Counted from the first letter of the stretch, positions 1 through 9,186 are shown. The stretch is DNA of 64,000 nucleotides from Paenarthrobacter sp. A20 (GCF_024168825.1 NZ_JALJWH010000001.1:806001-870000); one strand, 5' to 3'. The notes: generated from the sequence alone by a model not told the origin. Translations and numbers: made by a program.

Positions 1-141
1 CGGCGGGTCCGCCTGACAGGGGTGATTGAAGGGGTGCCCTACGACGAACTCACCCCTGACATAGGGCTGGTCCTCTGCGGCTGCTTCGTCCTCACCTTCC
101 TGCTCGTCAACGCTTCGCTCCCGCTCCGCTGGTCTAAATAA
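1..141 (+). CDS. C-terminal end of a membrane protein (partial)
   Basis: Reading frame 1 is open from the window edge to a TAA stop, giving 46 residues. They contain one hydrophobic segment (roughly residues 23-38, rich in L, V, F and C) and a short basic tail ending WSK. A final transmembrane helix with a short cytoplasmic tail is what many ABC-2-type permeases show at the C terminus, but too little is present to name a family. The rest of the gene lies left of the window. Confidence 0.5.
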   Translation, partial: RRVRLTGVIEGVPYDELTPDIGLVLCGCFVLTFLLVNASLPLRWSK

Positions 142-167
142 GCAGACGGCGTCACCCTCCACCACTC

Positions 168-202
168 TTGACATCTCGAATTGTTGGTGATGCAGATCAC
201 TT
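168..202 (+). promoter_or_regulatory. Putative promoter with CRP/GlxR-like site upstream of the pilus locus
   Basis: A perfect TTGACA lies at 168-173. About 17 bp further on is GTGATGCAGATCAC (187-200), a GTGA-N6-TCAC palindrome matching the CRP/GlxR half-site arrangement. The site would overlap the -10 region, so if real it would more likely repress than activate. The sequence match is direct; the regulator is inferred. Confidence 0.4.
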
Positions 203-312
203 TCGTTTTGCGTCACGATCCCTGAAATGCCCCTACCTACACCTCAGGAAAGAAAAAAGCGGCAGCCCTCAGGAAGGTCTGATCCGCCCGGGTATCAGGG
301 AAAAGGAACTTC

Positions 313-3048
313 ATGCGGAAGCAGTTGGGGCACATGCGTGCTCATGTTCGAGGCAGGTTGGGTGAGAGGGCAGGGCATTCGGTGTTCGCCCTCATGGCCT
401 CCGTGCTTCTGGTCCTGGTCGGAATGACGGCCTACGGAGTAGTCGGATCGCCAGCTACCGTATCCGCAGCCCCGGGTTCACCCGGCGTCACGCAACCGGG
501 CATCCAAATCTACAGCGAAGACTTCTCGAACCAGAGCGCTGCCACGGCCCCGGTCCCTCTTGGCATCTACACGGGCGGTGCTGCGGCGCAGACTGAGCGC
601 TACACCGCTGGCGCTGCCTGGTCTCCAGGTTCAGGGGCCTGCAACGGCTGGATCCTCAGGCAAGGGACTCCGGTGCCCGCTAACGGCGGTGGCATCTCCA
701 ACAACGATCAATGCCTGCGAAACGGGGCGTTTACCCATCTCGGCAACATGGCCTTCGCCATGGGCAAATACCAGGGCATGACCGACGCGCAGGCCCGGCA
801 AAACCAGATCCTTAGCGAATACACCAACGACCCCAGCTCAAACCAAGCCGCCGGCCTGCAGCTCCAGACCACCAAGAACAGCATCCCGACCATCGCCGGC
901 CATTACTACGCCGTCTCGGGCATCTTCGGTGAGGCGAACTGCTTCTCCAACCATGCGAGCCAGGAATTCGCCATCCTGGTCAACGGAGTAGCCAACGTTG
1001 TTGGCACCAGCCTGGACCCTTGCGCGGACGCCAGCCGCCAAGTCATCGTGGTTGACAACACCAACTTCAGCGTGGCCAAGCTCCAGTCCGCAGCCATCCA
1101 GGTCCCACTGACCGGAACGACGCCCACGCTCGGCATCCGCGTCCGTAACCTGACTGCGACCGGCACCGGCAACGACGTCGGTTTCGACCTTCCCCAGCTG
1201 GTGGACGTCACGCCCCAGTTGGACAAAGCGTTCTCCCCCGCTTCGATCTTCCAGGGCCAGAACACAACGCTCACCTACACGGTCACCAACACTTCTGACC
1301 TGATGGCCAAAAACGGGTGGCACTTTGTCGACAATCTCCCCGCCGGCCTGACCGCCAGTGGCCCCCTCGGTGGAACCTGCGTTCGCACAGCGGGTACCGT
1401 ATCGGCCGGGACCGTTGATGTCACCGGAAACCTCGCTCAAGGCAGCGCTTCCTGCACCATCACAGTGACGGTCACCAGCAACACCCCCGGCGTCTACAAC
1501 AACTCCGGATGTGTGGCCAATACCGGCGCAGCAATCCCGGATTGCGTCAACAACTTCCCCACCATCACCGGCTTGTACTCTCCCGGCACGGCACCGTTGA
1601 CCGTTCGCCCGCTTGTGGACCTGTCCATCACCAAGGACGACAACCTGGACTCGTACACCCCGGGCCAATCCATCACCTACACGGTGGTTGTCCACAACGA
1701 CGGACCAAGCGATGCCGTCAACGCGACGTTCACTGACCCCCTGCCCGCTTCCATCCAGGGCGCTACGTGGACGTGTGCCGTCACGGCACCGGGAACAGCA
1801 ACGCTGTCCCCTACCGGCCCCACAGCCTGCAACGCGCCCAGCGGCTCAGGCAGCGTCTCCGGCACAGTCCGGATCAACACCGGTGGAACGCTGACTTACA
1901 CCATCACTGGAACCGTCGCTCCGAATACCTCCGGAACGATCTCCAACACAGCCACCATCGTGCCTGCAGCTGAGACCGCCGTGCCCAACATGCCTGGCGG
2001 CGGACCGATCCCGATTCCAGGATCAACCACCATGGTTCCCACCGTGGACCCTGCCTGCCCGCCGGCCCCCGGCATCGGTTGTTCCGCAACTGTCACCACA
2101 CCCGATGTTCCAGGGTGGACCATCACCAAGACCGCCACAGTGGATGGGGTTGCCTCCAACGGCCAGACCGTCAAGCCGGGCGACACCATCACCTACACCG
2201 TGACGGCCTCCAGCAACCGCGGCCAGATCGACGGCATCGTCCTGACTGATGACCTGTCCGACGTCTTGGATCAGGCAGCGTTCGTCCCCGGCTCCGCCGT
2301 CCTGACAATCGGTACCGCTACCCCCATCCCGGTGGCCGGGCCTGTGGCACCGTCAACCACGCTGACAACCCCTGCCTTTAGCCTCAGCACCGGCCAGACG
2401 GCCACGCTCAGCTACGAGGTCACCGTCAATGAGGGTGCCTGGAGTGCCCAGCTGGTCAACGTCGTCACCGGCGAAGGCAGCGTCGCACCCCTGCGCTGCG
2501 CAGCCAACACCACCCCACTGGCGCCAGAGTGCGCAACCACGCACCTGACACCAGCCAAGATCCTCATCGAAAAGGTTGGCGAATCGTCCGACTCCACGTG
2601 GGTTCCCATGGCTGGCTCCACCTGGGCCATCCACAACGATGCCAGCGGCGCACCGGGGGCTGTTATCAGCAGCTACACGGTCTCCCCCATCACGTCGCAA
2701 ACCGGCCAGTTCCAGCTCGAAGGCATCGATCCGGGCGTTTACTGGCTCGAAGAAACCACTGCTCCGGAAGGCTTCAACCTGCTGGCTGAGGCCGTGCAGT
2801 TCACCATCGCACCCAATGGCGCTGTGACACTCGGCCAAGGAAGCGGCGCAGGCGTCGTCACCGCCAGCGACGACGATGCCAACGGAATCTTCCTGGTAAC
2901 GGTTCGCGACGTCCCGGCACTGAAACTTCCGGAATCCGGCGGCGTCGGCTGGTGGCCGTTCACCGCGGGCGGAGCAGCACTGCTTCTGACCGCGCTGATC
3001 CTGGCCCGTAGCACCATGCGCAGCACACGAAGCCACCTGCCTGCCTAA
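313..3048 (+). CDS. Large LPxTG-like cell-wall-anchored adhesin with DUF11-type repeats
   Basis: A 911-residue surface protein. The ATG at 313 follows AAGGAA. An N-terminal hydrophobic export segment (about residues 25-46) is followed by a Thr/Asn-rich ectodomain containing several DUF11-like Ig-fold modules (YTVTNTS, YTVVVHNDGPSDA, YTVTASSNRG). A C-terminal SpaA/prealbumin-like domain carries the E-box-like motif WLEETTAPEGF. The C terminus is a sorting signal: LPESG (872-876), a hydrophobic helix and a basic tail. LPESG departs from canonical LPxTG by Ser for Thr. It sits just before the major pilin and sortase genes, so it is probably the tip or accessory pilin. Protein ligands cannot be read from the sequence. 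Confidence 0.85.
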   Translation: MRKQLGHMRAHVRGRLGERAGHSVFALMASVLLVLVGMTAYGVVGSPATVSAAPGSPGVTQPGIQIYSEDFSNQSAATAPVPLGIYTGGAAAQTERYTAGAAWSPGSGACNGWILRQGTPVPANGGGISNNDQCLRNGAFTHLGNMAFAMGKYQGMTDAQARQNQILSEYTNDPSSNQAAGLQLQTTKNSIPTIAGHYYAVSGIFGEANCFSNHASQEFAILVNGVANVVGTSLDPCADASRQVIVVDNTNFSVAKLQSAAIQVPLTGTTPTLGIRVRNLTATGTGNDVGFDLPQLVDVTPQLDKAFSPASIFQGQNTTLTYTVTNTSDLMAKNGWHFVDNLPAGLTASGPLGGTCVRTAGTVSAGTVDVTGNLAQGSASCTITVTVTSNTPGVYNNSGCVANTGAAIPDCVNNFPTITGLYSPGTAPLTVRPLVDLSITKDDNLDSYTPGQSITYTVVVHNDGPSDAVNATFTDPLPASIQGATWTCAVTAPGTATLSPTGPTACNAPSGSGSVSGTVRINTGGTLTYTITGTVAPNTSGTISNTATIVPAAETAVPNMPGGGPIPIPGSTTMVPTVDPACPPAPGIGCSATVTTPDVPGWTITKTATVDGVASNGQTVKPGDTITYTVTASSNRGQIDGIVLTDDLSDVLDQAAFVPGSAVLTIGTATPIPVAGPVAPSTTLTTPAFSLSTGQTATLSYEVTVNEGAWSAQLVNVVTGEGSVAPLRCAANTTPLAPECATTHLTPAKILIEKVGESSDSTWVPMAGSTWAIHNDASGAPGAVISSYTVSPITSQTGQFQLEGIDPGVYWLEETTAPEGFNLLAEAVQFTIAPNGAVTLGQGSGAGVVTASDDDANGIFLVTVRDVPALKLPESGGVGWWPFTAGGAALLLTALILARSTMRSTRSHLPA

Positions 3049-3141
3049 CCCATTAGCCCCGGTCCCGCCGACCCCGGCAGGACCGTATCTCCAAAGTGTT
3101 CGTTCCCGAGCATCGCAACACCACCAAGAAAGAGGAAAATA

Positions 3142-4626
3142 GTGAGTAATCACAGCTCCCGGCGTGTTTGGAAGACCGCCGCCGCCACCATTGCCGGGGC
3201 GGTGCTGGCAATGTCCTTCTCCGTAGCTCCGGCGTCGGCCGCACCATTGGTTGATGGCGACCAAACCGGCTCCATCACCGTTCACAAGTTCGAGCGCCCG
3301 GCTACTCCGACCGGCCTGCCCAACAACGGCACCGCCGTCGACACCACGGGCCTTACGCCCCTGGCGGGCATCGAGTTCACCGTCCAGCAGGTCAACGATC
3401 TCGACTTGTCCACCAACGCAGGGTGGGACGCCGCGCACAACCTGAGCAGCGTCTTCTCCCCCGCCGATCCCAGTGGCTCCATCACGGGCGCCGGGTTCAC
3501 CCTCGGTGCCGGACAGGCACAGACCACCGACGCCGCGGGCACCGCAACGTTCGGCAGCCTTCCCGTCGGCCTGTACCTGGTAACGGAAACCAACTACCCC
3601 TCCGGCGTGACTCCGGCGGCTCCGTTCCTGGTATCCGTACCGTTGACGGACCCGGACAACAAGGACAACTGGATCTACGACGTCCACGTCTACCCCAAGA
3701 ACTCCATCACGGGTGCAGAAAAGACCGTCACGGATGCTCCTGACGTCAAGCTCGGCGACCAGATCGACTTCACCATCACCGGCGACATCCCGAACGAAGA
3801 AGTCATTGATGGCTACAAGATCGTGGACGCCCTGGATGACAAGCTGACCTACGTTGGCGCCTCGGCTACCCTGACCAACGGCACCGCAATCGCCGAAGGT
3901 ACGGACTACACCGTGGAATTCGATGCCGCCAACAACACGGCTTCCATCGTCTTCACCCCCGCTGGCCTCCTGCTGCTGGCCGCTAACAACGACGCCCGCG
4001 TTCAGGTTGTTGTGAACACCACCGTCAACACGATCGGTGAGATCGAGAACGAAGCACTGGTATACCCGAACCTGGGTAGCTTCACCGCCGTTCCGGGCGA
4101 GCCCGGCGGCCCCATCGTTACTCCCCCGGTTGTTACCAAGTGGGGCGAAATGACCCTTGAAAAGGTCAACGAGAACGGCGAAGCCCTTGCAGGCGCTTCC
4201 TTCTCCGTCTACGCCACCCAGGCCGACGCACAGGCCGGAACCAACCCGATCGTCCTCAACGGCCAGAGCACCTTCACGGTTGCTGCAGACGGAACCCTGA
4301 CCATCTCCGGTCTGCGTTACTCGGATTGGGCCAACGGCGCTGCAGTTGCACCCGGTTCCGCCGACTACCGCACGTACTACCTGGTTGAAACCACCGCACC
4401 GGCGGGCTACGAGCTGCTTGCCGAGCCGATCTCCTTCCTGATCAACTCAGCATCCACTGCGGTTGGAATCGACCTTGAGGTCAAGAACATCCCGTCCAAC
4501 AGCGGCTTCGAACTGCCGCTGACCGGTGGCGCGGGAACCGGCGTTCTCTACGCAGCCGGCGCACTGCTGGTTGCCGGTGCCGGACTCCTGCTGGTCCGTT
4601 CACGCCGGAGCACCACCAACAGCTAG
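3142..4626 (+). CDS. SpaA-type major pilin, LPLTG anchored
   Basis: A 494-residue fimbrial isopeptide-forming protein starting with GTG behind AGAGGA. Residues 1-34 form a signal peptide ending near ASA-A. The pilin motif YPKN is at 184-187 and supplies the lysine used for inter-subunit isopeptide bonds. An E-box (YLVETTAPAGYELL) lies in the last Ig-like domain. LPLTG at 458-462 precedes a hydrophobic helix and an RSRR tail. Together these are the full signature of a sortase-polymerised backbone pilin. It lies between the adhesin and the class C sortase. A hairpin downstream may set the pilin:sortase expression ratio. Confidence 0.93.
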   Translation: MSNHSSRRVWKTAAATIAGAVLAMSFSVAPASAAPLVDGDQTGSITVHKFERPATPTGLPNNGTAVDTTGLTPLAGIEFTVQQVNDLDLSTNAGWDAAHNLSSVFSPADPSGSITGAGFTLGAGQAQTTDAAGTATFGSLPVGLYLVTETNYPSGVTPAAPFLVSVPLTDPDNKDNWIYDVHVYPKNSITGAEKTVTDAPDVKLGDQIDFTITGDIPNEEVIDGYKIVDALDDKLTYVGASATLTNGTAIAEGTDYTVEFDAANNTASIVFTPAGLLLLAANNDARVQVVVNTTVNTIGEIENEALVYPNLGSFTAVPGEPGGPIVTPPVVTKWGEMTLEKVNENGEALAGASFSVYATQADAQAGTNPIVLNGQSTFTVAADGTLTISGLRYSDWANGAAVAPGSADYRTYYLVETTAPAGYELLAEPISFLINSASTAVGIDLEVKNIPSNSGFELPLTGGAGTGVLYAAGALLVAGAGLLLVRSRRSTTNS

Positions 4627-4666
4627 TACCTGAGGACCCACCAGGGTTCCCAGCATGAACACCGGA

Positions 4667-4703
4667 GTGGGGAAGAACGCCAACACGCGCTCTTCCCCAC
4701 TTT
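4667..4703 (+). terminator. Intercistronic hairpin between pilin and sortase genes
   Basis: GTGGGGAAGA (4667-4676) pairs perfectly with TCTTCCCCAC (4691-4700), loop 14 nt, followed by only three T. It is a weak terminator or attenuator candidate that would lower sortase transcript relative to pilin. Confidence 0.5.
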
Positions 4704-4733
4704 GCTTCCCAAAAGCACACCCCCAGGATTCTG

Positions 4734-5687
4734 ATGACACAGCCCCAAACGCCCTTGCGGCAAGCCCACCGAAAATTCCGCGACGCGTGGAGCCTCCAAC
4801 GTATCTTCATCGTTGTGGCCGCAATCCTTGGCGTCGGAGTGTTGCTCTACCCCACCGCGGCAGCCTGGTTCTCGGACCGCATCCACGCGACCGAGATCAG
4901 CGGCTACGTCAATACTGTTGAGAGCCTCTCCCCCTCCGCGCAGAAGGCGCTACTGGACGAGGCCCGGCAGTTCAACCAGGAACTGCCCTCCGGCCCGCTG
5001 CGGGACCCCTATTCGCTGAACGAAAAGGGCGAGCAAACAGTGGTCGGCGCCGGCTCTGAGACCTACAAAAAGATGCTCGACGTCGGCCCGGGCGGCATGA
5101 TGGGACGCATCAGCATCCCCTCCATCAAGTCGGATCTGCCCATCTTCCACGGCACGGACGAGGAGACGCTGTCCAAAGGAGCAGGGCATCTCTTCGGCTC
5201 CGGTCTTCCGGTAGGCGGCGTAGGAACCCATAGCGTCATCACGGCACACTCAGGCTTCGTCAACGCAAAACTCTTCGACGATCTGGACCAAGTGGCTGAA
5301 GGTGACGTCTTCTCAGTCACGGTGCTCGGTGAAACCATCTACTACAAGGTGGACCAGATCAAAACTGTTCTTCCTGAAGAAACCGATGATCTCCGCAAAG
5401 TCCAGGACAAGGACTACCTCACACTCGTGACATGCACTCCCACCGGCGTCAACTCCCACCGGTTGCTGGTCCGCGGCGAACGCACGGATCCCCCCTCCGG
5501 CGATGCCGCACAGACACTCCCCAGCCAAGCACTGGATCCCGGGTTCCCCTGGTGGGCCGTGGGCTTCATTGGCACCGCCGTCATCATTGTGGTGGTCACC
5601 CGTCCGCGCAAGTCCGCGCCGGCGGAGACCCCGGATGAACCTGACGAAGAGCCAGCCGACGACCTCGCCGACACTTTGTTGAGCTAG
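4734..5687 (+). CDS. Class C (pilin-polymerising) sortase
   Basis: A 317-residue membrane transpeptidase. It has an N-terminal transmembrane helix (about 22-45) and a second near the C terminus (about 268-288), the two-helix arrangement of class C sortases. Catalytic residues are visible: His172 (ITAHSGF), Cys234 in TLVTC and Arg243 (SHRLLVRGER). DPY at 91-93 matches the lid motif that plugs the active site of pilus sortases. It should link the pilin subunits through LPLTG and the YPKN lysine. Housekeeping sortases lack the lid and C-terminal helix. Confidence 0.93.
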   Translation: MTQPQTPLRQAHRKFRDAWSLQRIFIVVAAILGVGVLLYPTAAAWFSDRIHATEISGYVNTVESLSPSAQKALLDEARQFNQELPSGPLRDPYSLNEKGEQTVVGAGSETYKKMLDVGPGGMMGRISIPSIKSDLPIFHGTDEETLSKGAGHLFGSGLPVGGVGTHSVITAHSGFVNAKLFDDLDQVAEGDVFSVTVLGETIYYKVDQIKTVLPEETDDLRKVQDKDYLTLVTCTPTGVNSHRLLVRGERTDPPSGDAAQTLPSQALDPGFPWWAVGFIGTAVIIVVVTRPRKSAPAETPDEPDEEPADDLADTLLS

Positions 5688-5746
5688 GACTTGGTGGGCT
5701 GGGCCGAACCTCATGGCTCAGCCACGCACCAACCAAGCCCGCCCAT

Positions 5747-5781
5747 AAAAAAGCGCTCCCCCACCGACGTGAGGGAGCGCT
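5747..5781 (-). terminator. Rho-independent terminator (minus strand)
   Basis: AGCGCTCCC (5752-5760) pairs with GGGAGCGCT (5773-5781). Read on the minus strand, the hairpin is followed by a run of T (A-run at 5747-5751 on plus). It ends the minus-strand genes at 5788-8141. Confidence 0.8.
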
Positions 5782-5787
5782 GGTGGG

Positions 5788-6138
5788 TTAACGGCCGGCG
5801 TCGGGGGTTTCAGTCTCTTCGTCGGCATCCGGTGCGGCAGAACCGCCGTGGCCGGGACGCTTGGAGCTGAGGTTGATGCCGGAGCCCTGGCCGAGGTGGT
5901 CGGCGTTTTCCTTGTGGCTCATGGAAAGCATGGCGGCCACCACGAGGCTGACGATGAACGCGATGCCGGCGCCCGTGAAGGCGAGGTCGAACCGCGGGGC
6001 GCGTGCGCTGCCGCCGGAGGCAAAGATGAGCACGGCAACGAAAGCCAGCACTGCAAAGAACGCGGAGAACATGAGGGGTCCCTTGACCGAGGTCCGCATC
6101 TTGCGCGGTTCTCCTGGGGTCTGGTCTGCCACGGTCAT
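5788..6138 (-). CDS. Small two-helix membrane protein, unknown function
   Basis: A 116-residue protein with two hydrophobic segments (around 24-42 and 52-71) and a polar, acidic tail rich in Asp/Glu. I chose the ATG at 6138 (MTVADQ) because it has GGAGG immediately upstream and avoids overlapping the gene before it; an internal ATG preceded by AGGAG at normal spacing is an alternative start. The longer open frame upstream is Arg-rich and looks non-coding. No catalytic motif is seen. It lies downstream of the DUF308-like gene and just before a terminator. Confidence 0.7.
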   Translation of the reverse strand: MTVADQTPGEPRKMRTSVKGPLMFSAFFAVLAFVAVLIFASGGSARAPRFDLAFTGAGIAFIVSLVVAAMLSMSHKENADHLGQGSGINLSSKRPGHGGSAAPDADEETETPDAGR

Positions 6139-6206
6139 TCCTCCAATGATGGCGGTTCTTGTCCGCCGGTCAGCAAAAGTTCTACAACGAGTAGAACGTC
6201 CAGCTA

Positions 6207-6791
6207 CTAGTTTACGGCCTCGGGCGAAGCGCCGGGCGCAGCGGTCTGGGCGGCTCCCTCGGAACCTGCGCGGGCATCGTGCCGCAGCGTCAGCCCGGAC
6301 AGGATCCACAGCACGCCGGAAATGATGGCGCCACCACCGGCAACACCCAACAGCGCGTGGGCTCCGAGGGAAGTGAAGAACGGCAGCATGACGGCCGCGC
6401 CCACGGAGACGATGCCGGAAACAAGCCAGTCTCGGGCCAGGGAGTCCCGCTTTCGGAGGCCATGGACGAGCTCCAGGAGGCCCAGCACCAGCAAGGCCAA
6501 CATCGCGGAGAGAGCCACGCCCGCGTCAGATTGGGTGATAAGAGCGCCGATGCCTCCGAGCGCAACAACCACGGGCACTGCAACCGGTAAAGCTCGGGAC
6601 ATCCACACCGCCCCGGCAGTGGCGAGCATATACAGGCCAACAGCCCAGGCCAGAACATGGACCGACGGCGAAGCCCAGAAGATGGTGATCGCACCGAACA
6701 GCAATGCGACCGTCGCGCGGATCAGCACGGGTTTCCAGAGTCCGGCGGCTGAAGCAGTAGGAGTCTGGGCAGGAATCGCTGGAAGAGTCAC
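6207..6791 (-). CDS. Multi-pass membrane protein, HdeD/DUF308-like
   Basis: A 194-residue protein with about six short hydrophobic helices, Gly/Ala-rich, arranged as repeated helix pairs (LFGAITIFWASPSVHVLAWA, LALLVLGLLELVHGLRKRD), which is the pattern of HdeD/DUF308 proteins. The C-terminal 25 residues are hydrophilic. It sits 9 bp downstream of the MATE exporter and is probably co-transcribed with it. The role is unknown; the assignment rests on topology and motif resemblance only. Confidence 0.65.
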   Translation of the reverse strand: MTLPAIPAQTPTASAAGLWKPVLIRATVALLFGAITIFWASPSVHVLAWAVGLYMLATAGAVWMSRALPVAVPVVVALGGIGALITQSDAGVALSAMLALLVLGLLELVHGLRKRDSLARDWLVSGIVSVGAAVMLPFFTSLGAHALLGVAGGGAIISGVLWILSGLTLRHDARAGSEGAAQTAAPGASPEAVN

Positions 6792-6800
6792 CCGTCCAGT

Positions 6801-8141
6801 TTAGTGGGAACCCAGCACCATCCACCGATCGGTCCGTGCGCGTAGCCCCAAAGTCACGCCACGGGCCAGCATGTAGCCCAGCGCGAACGCGGCCCACAAC
6901 CAGAAGAGCCCGGCCTCGCCGTCGGGCCTGATCTGGTGGATAGCCACCAACAGCGGCAAATAGACCACCAGGTTTACGACGCCGGCGATCGCCAGATACC
7001 GTGCGTCACCGGCGCCAATGAGGACTCCGTCGAGGACGAAGACATAGCCGGCCAGGGGTTGTCCCACGGCGAGGACCCAGAGGGCGATGGTAAGGGCTGA
7101 TCGGACGCCCTCGTCGGAGGTGAACAGGTACCCGGCCCACGGTGCCGCCACGGCCAGGAGCACGCCGGTGATCACGCCGAATCCGAGGCCCCAGCGGACC
7201 ATGGTGCGGGTCAGCTCGCGGACACGCTGGGCATTTCCGGCGCCGAGTTCCTTGCCGACCAGTGCTTGCGCCGCGATCGCCAGGGCATCCAGCGCAAACG
7301 CGAGGAACGAGAAGATGGTCATGGCCAACTGGTGCGCCGCCAGGTTCACGGCGCCCTGGGCAGTGACCACCAGGACGGTCGCGAGGATGGCCAAGCGCAG
7401 GCTCAGCGTGCGCAGCATGAGCCACGAACCCACCTTGGTCATCGCGCGGATGCCATGCCAGTCGGGCCTCAGGGACACTCCGTGCTGCCTCGCGTTCCGG
7501 CTGACCATCACCAGGTAAACGGCGGCCATGGCCCACTGCGCGAGGCTGGTACCAATCGCCGAGCCAGCCACCGAAAGATCCAGCCCGTAGACCAGGAACC
7601 AGTTGATCGCGATGTTCAACGCAAACCCGGCCGTTGCCACGAGCAAAGGCGTCCGAGTGTCCTGGAGCCCGCGGAGAACGCCGGTGCCCGCGAAAATGAG
7701 GAGCATTGCGGCCAGGCCGGGCATGGACCACCGCAGGTAATCGACGGCAAATTCGCGGACGTCCCCGGTTGCGCCCATGAAGTCAACCAACGGCTCGGCC
7801 GCCACGAAACCGACCACAGCGAGCACCAGCCCCAGCAGCAGCGCCAGCCACACGCCGTCGCGCCCTGCCGCCAAAGCCTTCCCCAACTTACCGTCGCCGA
7901 TTGCACGGGCCACTGCCGGCGTCGTCGAATATGCCAGGAAGACCATGAGCCCCACGGCGGTGTGCAGAATGGTGGAAGCGAGCCCGACACCGGCGAGCTG
8001 GTCAACGCCCAGATGCCCCACAATGGCGGAGTCCGCCAGGAGGAACAGCGGTTCTGCGATCAGCGCGCCGAAGGCGGGAACGGCCAGGCGCAGGATCTCG
8101 CGGGCGTTTGAGCGGGGTGTGGTGGTTGTGGTTTGAGGCAC
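6801..8141 (-). CDS. MATE family efflux transporter, DinF-like
   Basis: A 446-residue, 12-helix inner-membrane exporter. The N terminus (LAVPAFGALIAEPLFLLADSAIVGHLG) is the signature of the DinF branch of MATE antiporters, which expel cationic drugs or metabolites using a Na+ or H+ gradient. Two homologous six-helix halves are visible, the second starting near residue 235. Length is typical. It is divergent from the ABM-domain gene at 8183, with only 41 bp between the starts. Confidence 0.88.
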   Translation of the reverse strand: MPQTTTTTPRSNAREILRLAVPAFGALIAEPLFLLADSAIVGHLGVDQLAGVGLASTILHTAVGLMVFLAYSTTPAVARAIGDGKLGKALAAGRDGVWLALLLGLVLAVVGFVAAEPLVDFMGATGDVREFAVDYLRWSMPGLAAMLLIFAGTGVLRGLQDTRTPLLVATAGFALNIAINWFLVYGLDLSVAGSAIGTSLAQWAMAAVYLVMVSRNARQHGVSLRPDWHGIRAMTKVGSWLMLRTLSLRLAILATVLVVTAQGAVNLAAHQLAMTIFSFLAFALDALAIAAQALVGKELGAGNAQRVRELTRTMVRWGLGFGVITGVLLAVAAPWAGYLFTSDEGVRSALTIALWVLAVGQPLAGYVFVLDGVLIGAGDARYLAIAGVVNLVVYLPLLVAIHQIRPDGEAGLFWLWAAFALGYMLARGVTLGLRARTDRWMVLGSH

Positions 8142-8182
8142 TAAACAAGCCTAGTCCGGCGCGGGCCGGGTACATTTGGCCC

Positions 8183-8779
8183 GTGTCACATGAGCATCCC
8201 GTCACCGTTTCCGTCGCCCGCACCATCCTGCCCGGCTATACCCGCCAGGCCAACGCCTGGGCCCATGCCGGCCAGGAGCTCGCCCGCGAATGGCCTGGTT
8301 ACCTTGGATCGGGATGGGTGCGCAATGGGGCCGATTCAGCTGAATGGCACATGTTGTACCGATTCGCTGACGCCGACTCGCTGCAGGAGTGGGAAGACTC
8401 CGAGGAGCGGCGCTGGTGGATCGACAGCGCCAGGGACATGATGGAAACCACCCGCGTGGAGCGCCACACCGGTATTGAGGGATGGTTCTCCCGGCCTGGC
8501 GACGTCTCAGTGGTCGTCCCCGAAACCGTGGTGCCGCCCCGCTGGAAGCAGGCCATCAGCATCTTCCTCCCGTTCTTCCCGCTCAGCCTGCTGGCCAACT
8601 TCCTGCTGCATCCCCTGACTCAGGACTGGCCATTGGTGTTCTCGGTACTCCTCAACATCGTCATCCTGACGCCGTTGATGACGTACATCTTCCTGCCGAT
8701 CACCACCAGGCTCCTGCAGCCGTGGCTTCAGAAGCCGGCCAGGAAGCGCCGGATGCAGGCGAAAGGGGCCAAACCATGA
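8183..8779 (+). CDS. Membrane protein with antibiotic-biosynthesis-monooxygenase-like domain
   Basis: A 198-residue protein using the GTG at 8183 (VSHEHPVTVSVART); the longer frame would run into the divergent gene. The first ~100 residues (VTVSVARTILPGYTRQANAW, HMLYRFADADSLQEWEDSEE) fit an ABM ferredoxin-like fold. Two transmembrane helices follow (about 130-150 and 158-180), then a basic tail. This ABM-plus-two-helices layout is common in actinobacteria, with no established substrate. Its stop overlaps the start of the GNAT gene (ATGA), so translation is probably coupled. Confidence 0.72.
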   Translation: MSHEHPVTVSVARTILPGYTRQANAWAHAGQELAREWPGYLGSGWVRNGADSAEWHMLYRFADADSLQEWEDSEERRWWIDSARDMMETTRVERHTGIEGWFSRPGDVSVVVPETVVPPRWKQAISIFLPFFPLSLLANFLLHPLTQDWPLVFSVLLNIVILTPLMTYIFLPITTRLLQPWLQKPARKRRMQAKGAKP

Positions 8780-9186
8780 CTTACATCCTCTCCACGGACA
8801 AGAACCGCGTGGACCGCGATTGGCTCTGGACCGAGCTCTCCACCAACGTTTACTGGGCAAAATGGCGCACGCGGGCCGACGTCGAAGCGCAGTTGGAGAA
8901 CGCTTGGCGGATTGTTGGCGCTTACGACGCCCGGACCGGCGCCATGGTGGGTTACGCGCGGGCGTTTTCCGACGGCGTTGCCCTCGCCTACCTGGCCGAT
9001 GTGTACGTGCACGAATCCACGCGGGGCCAGTCGCTGGGCAAGGCGATAGTGCGCGAAATGATCGACGCCGGGCCAGGAGCCGGGTTCCGGTGGATGCTTC
9101 ACACCGGTGATGCCCATGGGCTGTATAGGCAGTTCGGCTTCACTGAGCCTGACGCGCGCTACTTGGAGCGAGCCGAAGTCCGCTAG
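8776..9186 (+). CDS. GNAT family N-acetyltransferase
   Basis: A 136-residue protein with the compact GNAT fold: a central strand LAYLADVYVHESTRGQSLGK containing the acetyl-CoA pyrophosphate loop (R-G-x-x-L/x-G-K), and a C-terminal GLYRQFGFTEPDARYLER typical of the subgroup. It overlaps the preceding gene by 4 bp (ATGA). The substrate is not predictable. Confidence 0.85.
   Translation: MTYILSTDKNRVDRDWLWTELSTNVYWAKWRTRADVEAQLENAWRIVGAYDARTGAMVGYARAFSDGVALAYLADVYVHESTRGQSLGKAIVREMIDAGPGAGFRWMLHTGDAHGLYRQFGFTEPDARYLERAEVR

Noticed and set aside
2353..3687. Long minus-strand open frame (444 codons) across the adhesin and pilin genes
   Set aside because: It lies opposite two well-supported secreted proteins and has no recognisable domain.
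8482..9186. 234-codon frame as one gene
   Set aside because: Only the part from ATG 8776 shows the GNAT fold; the upstream part is antisense-like filler overlapping the ABM-domain gene in another frame.
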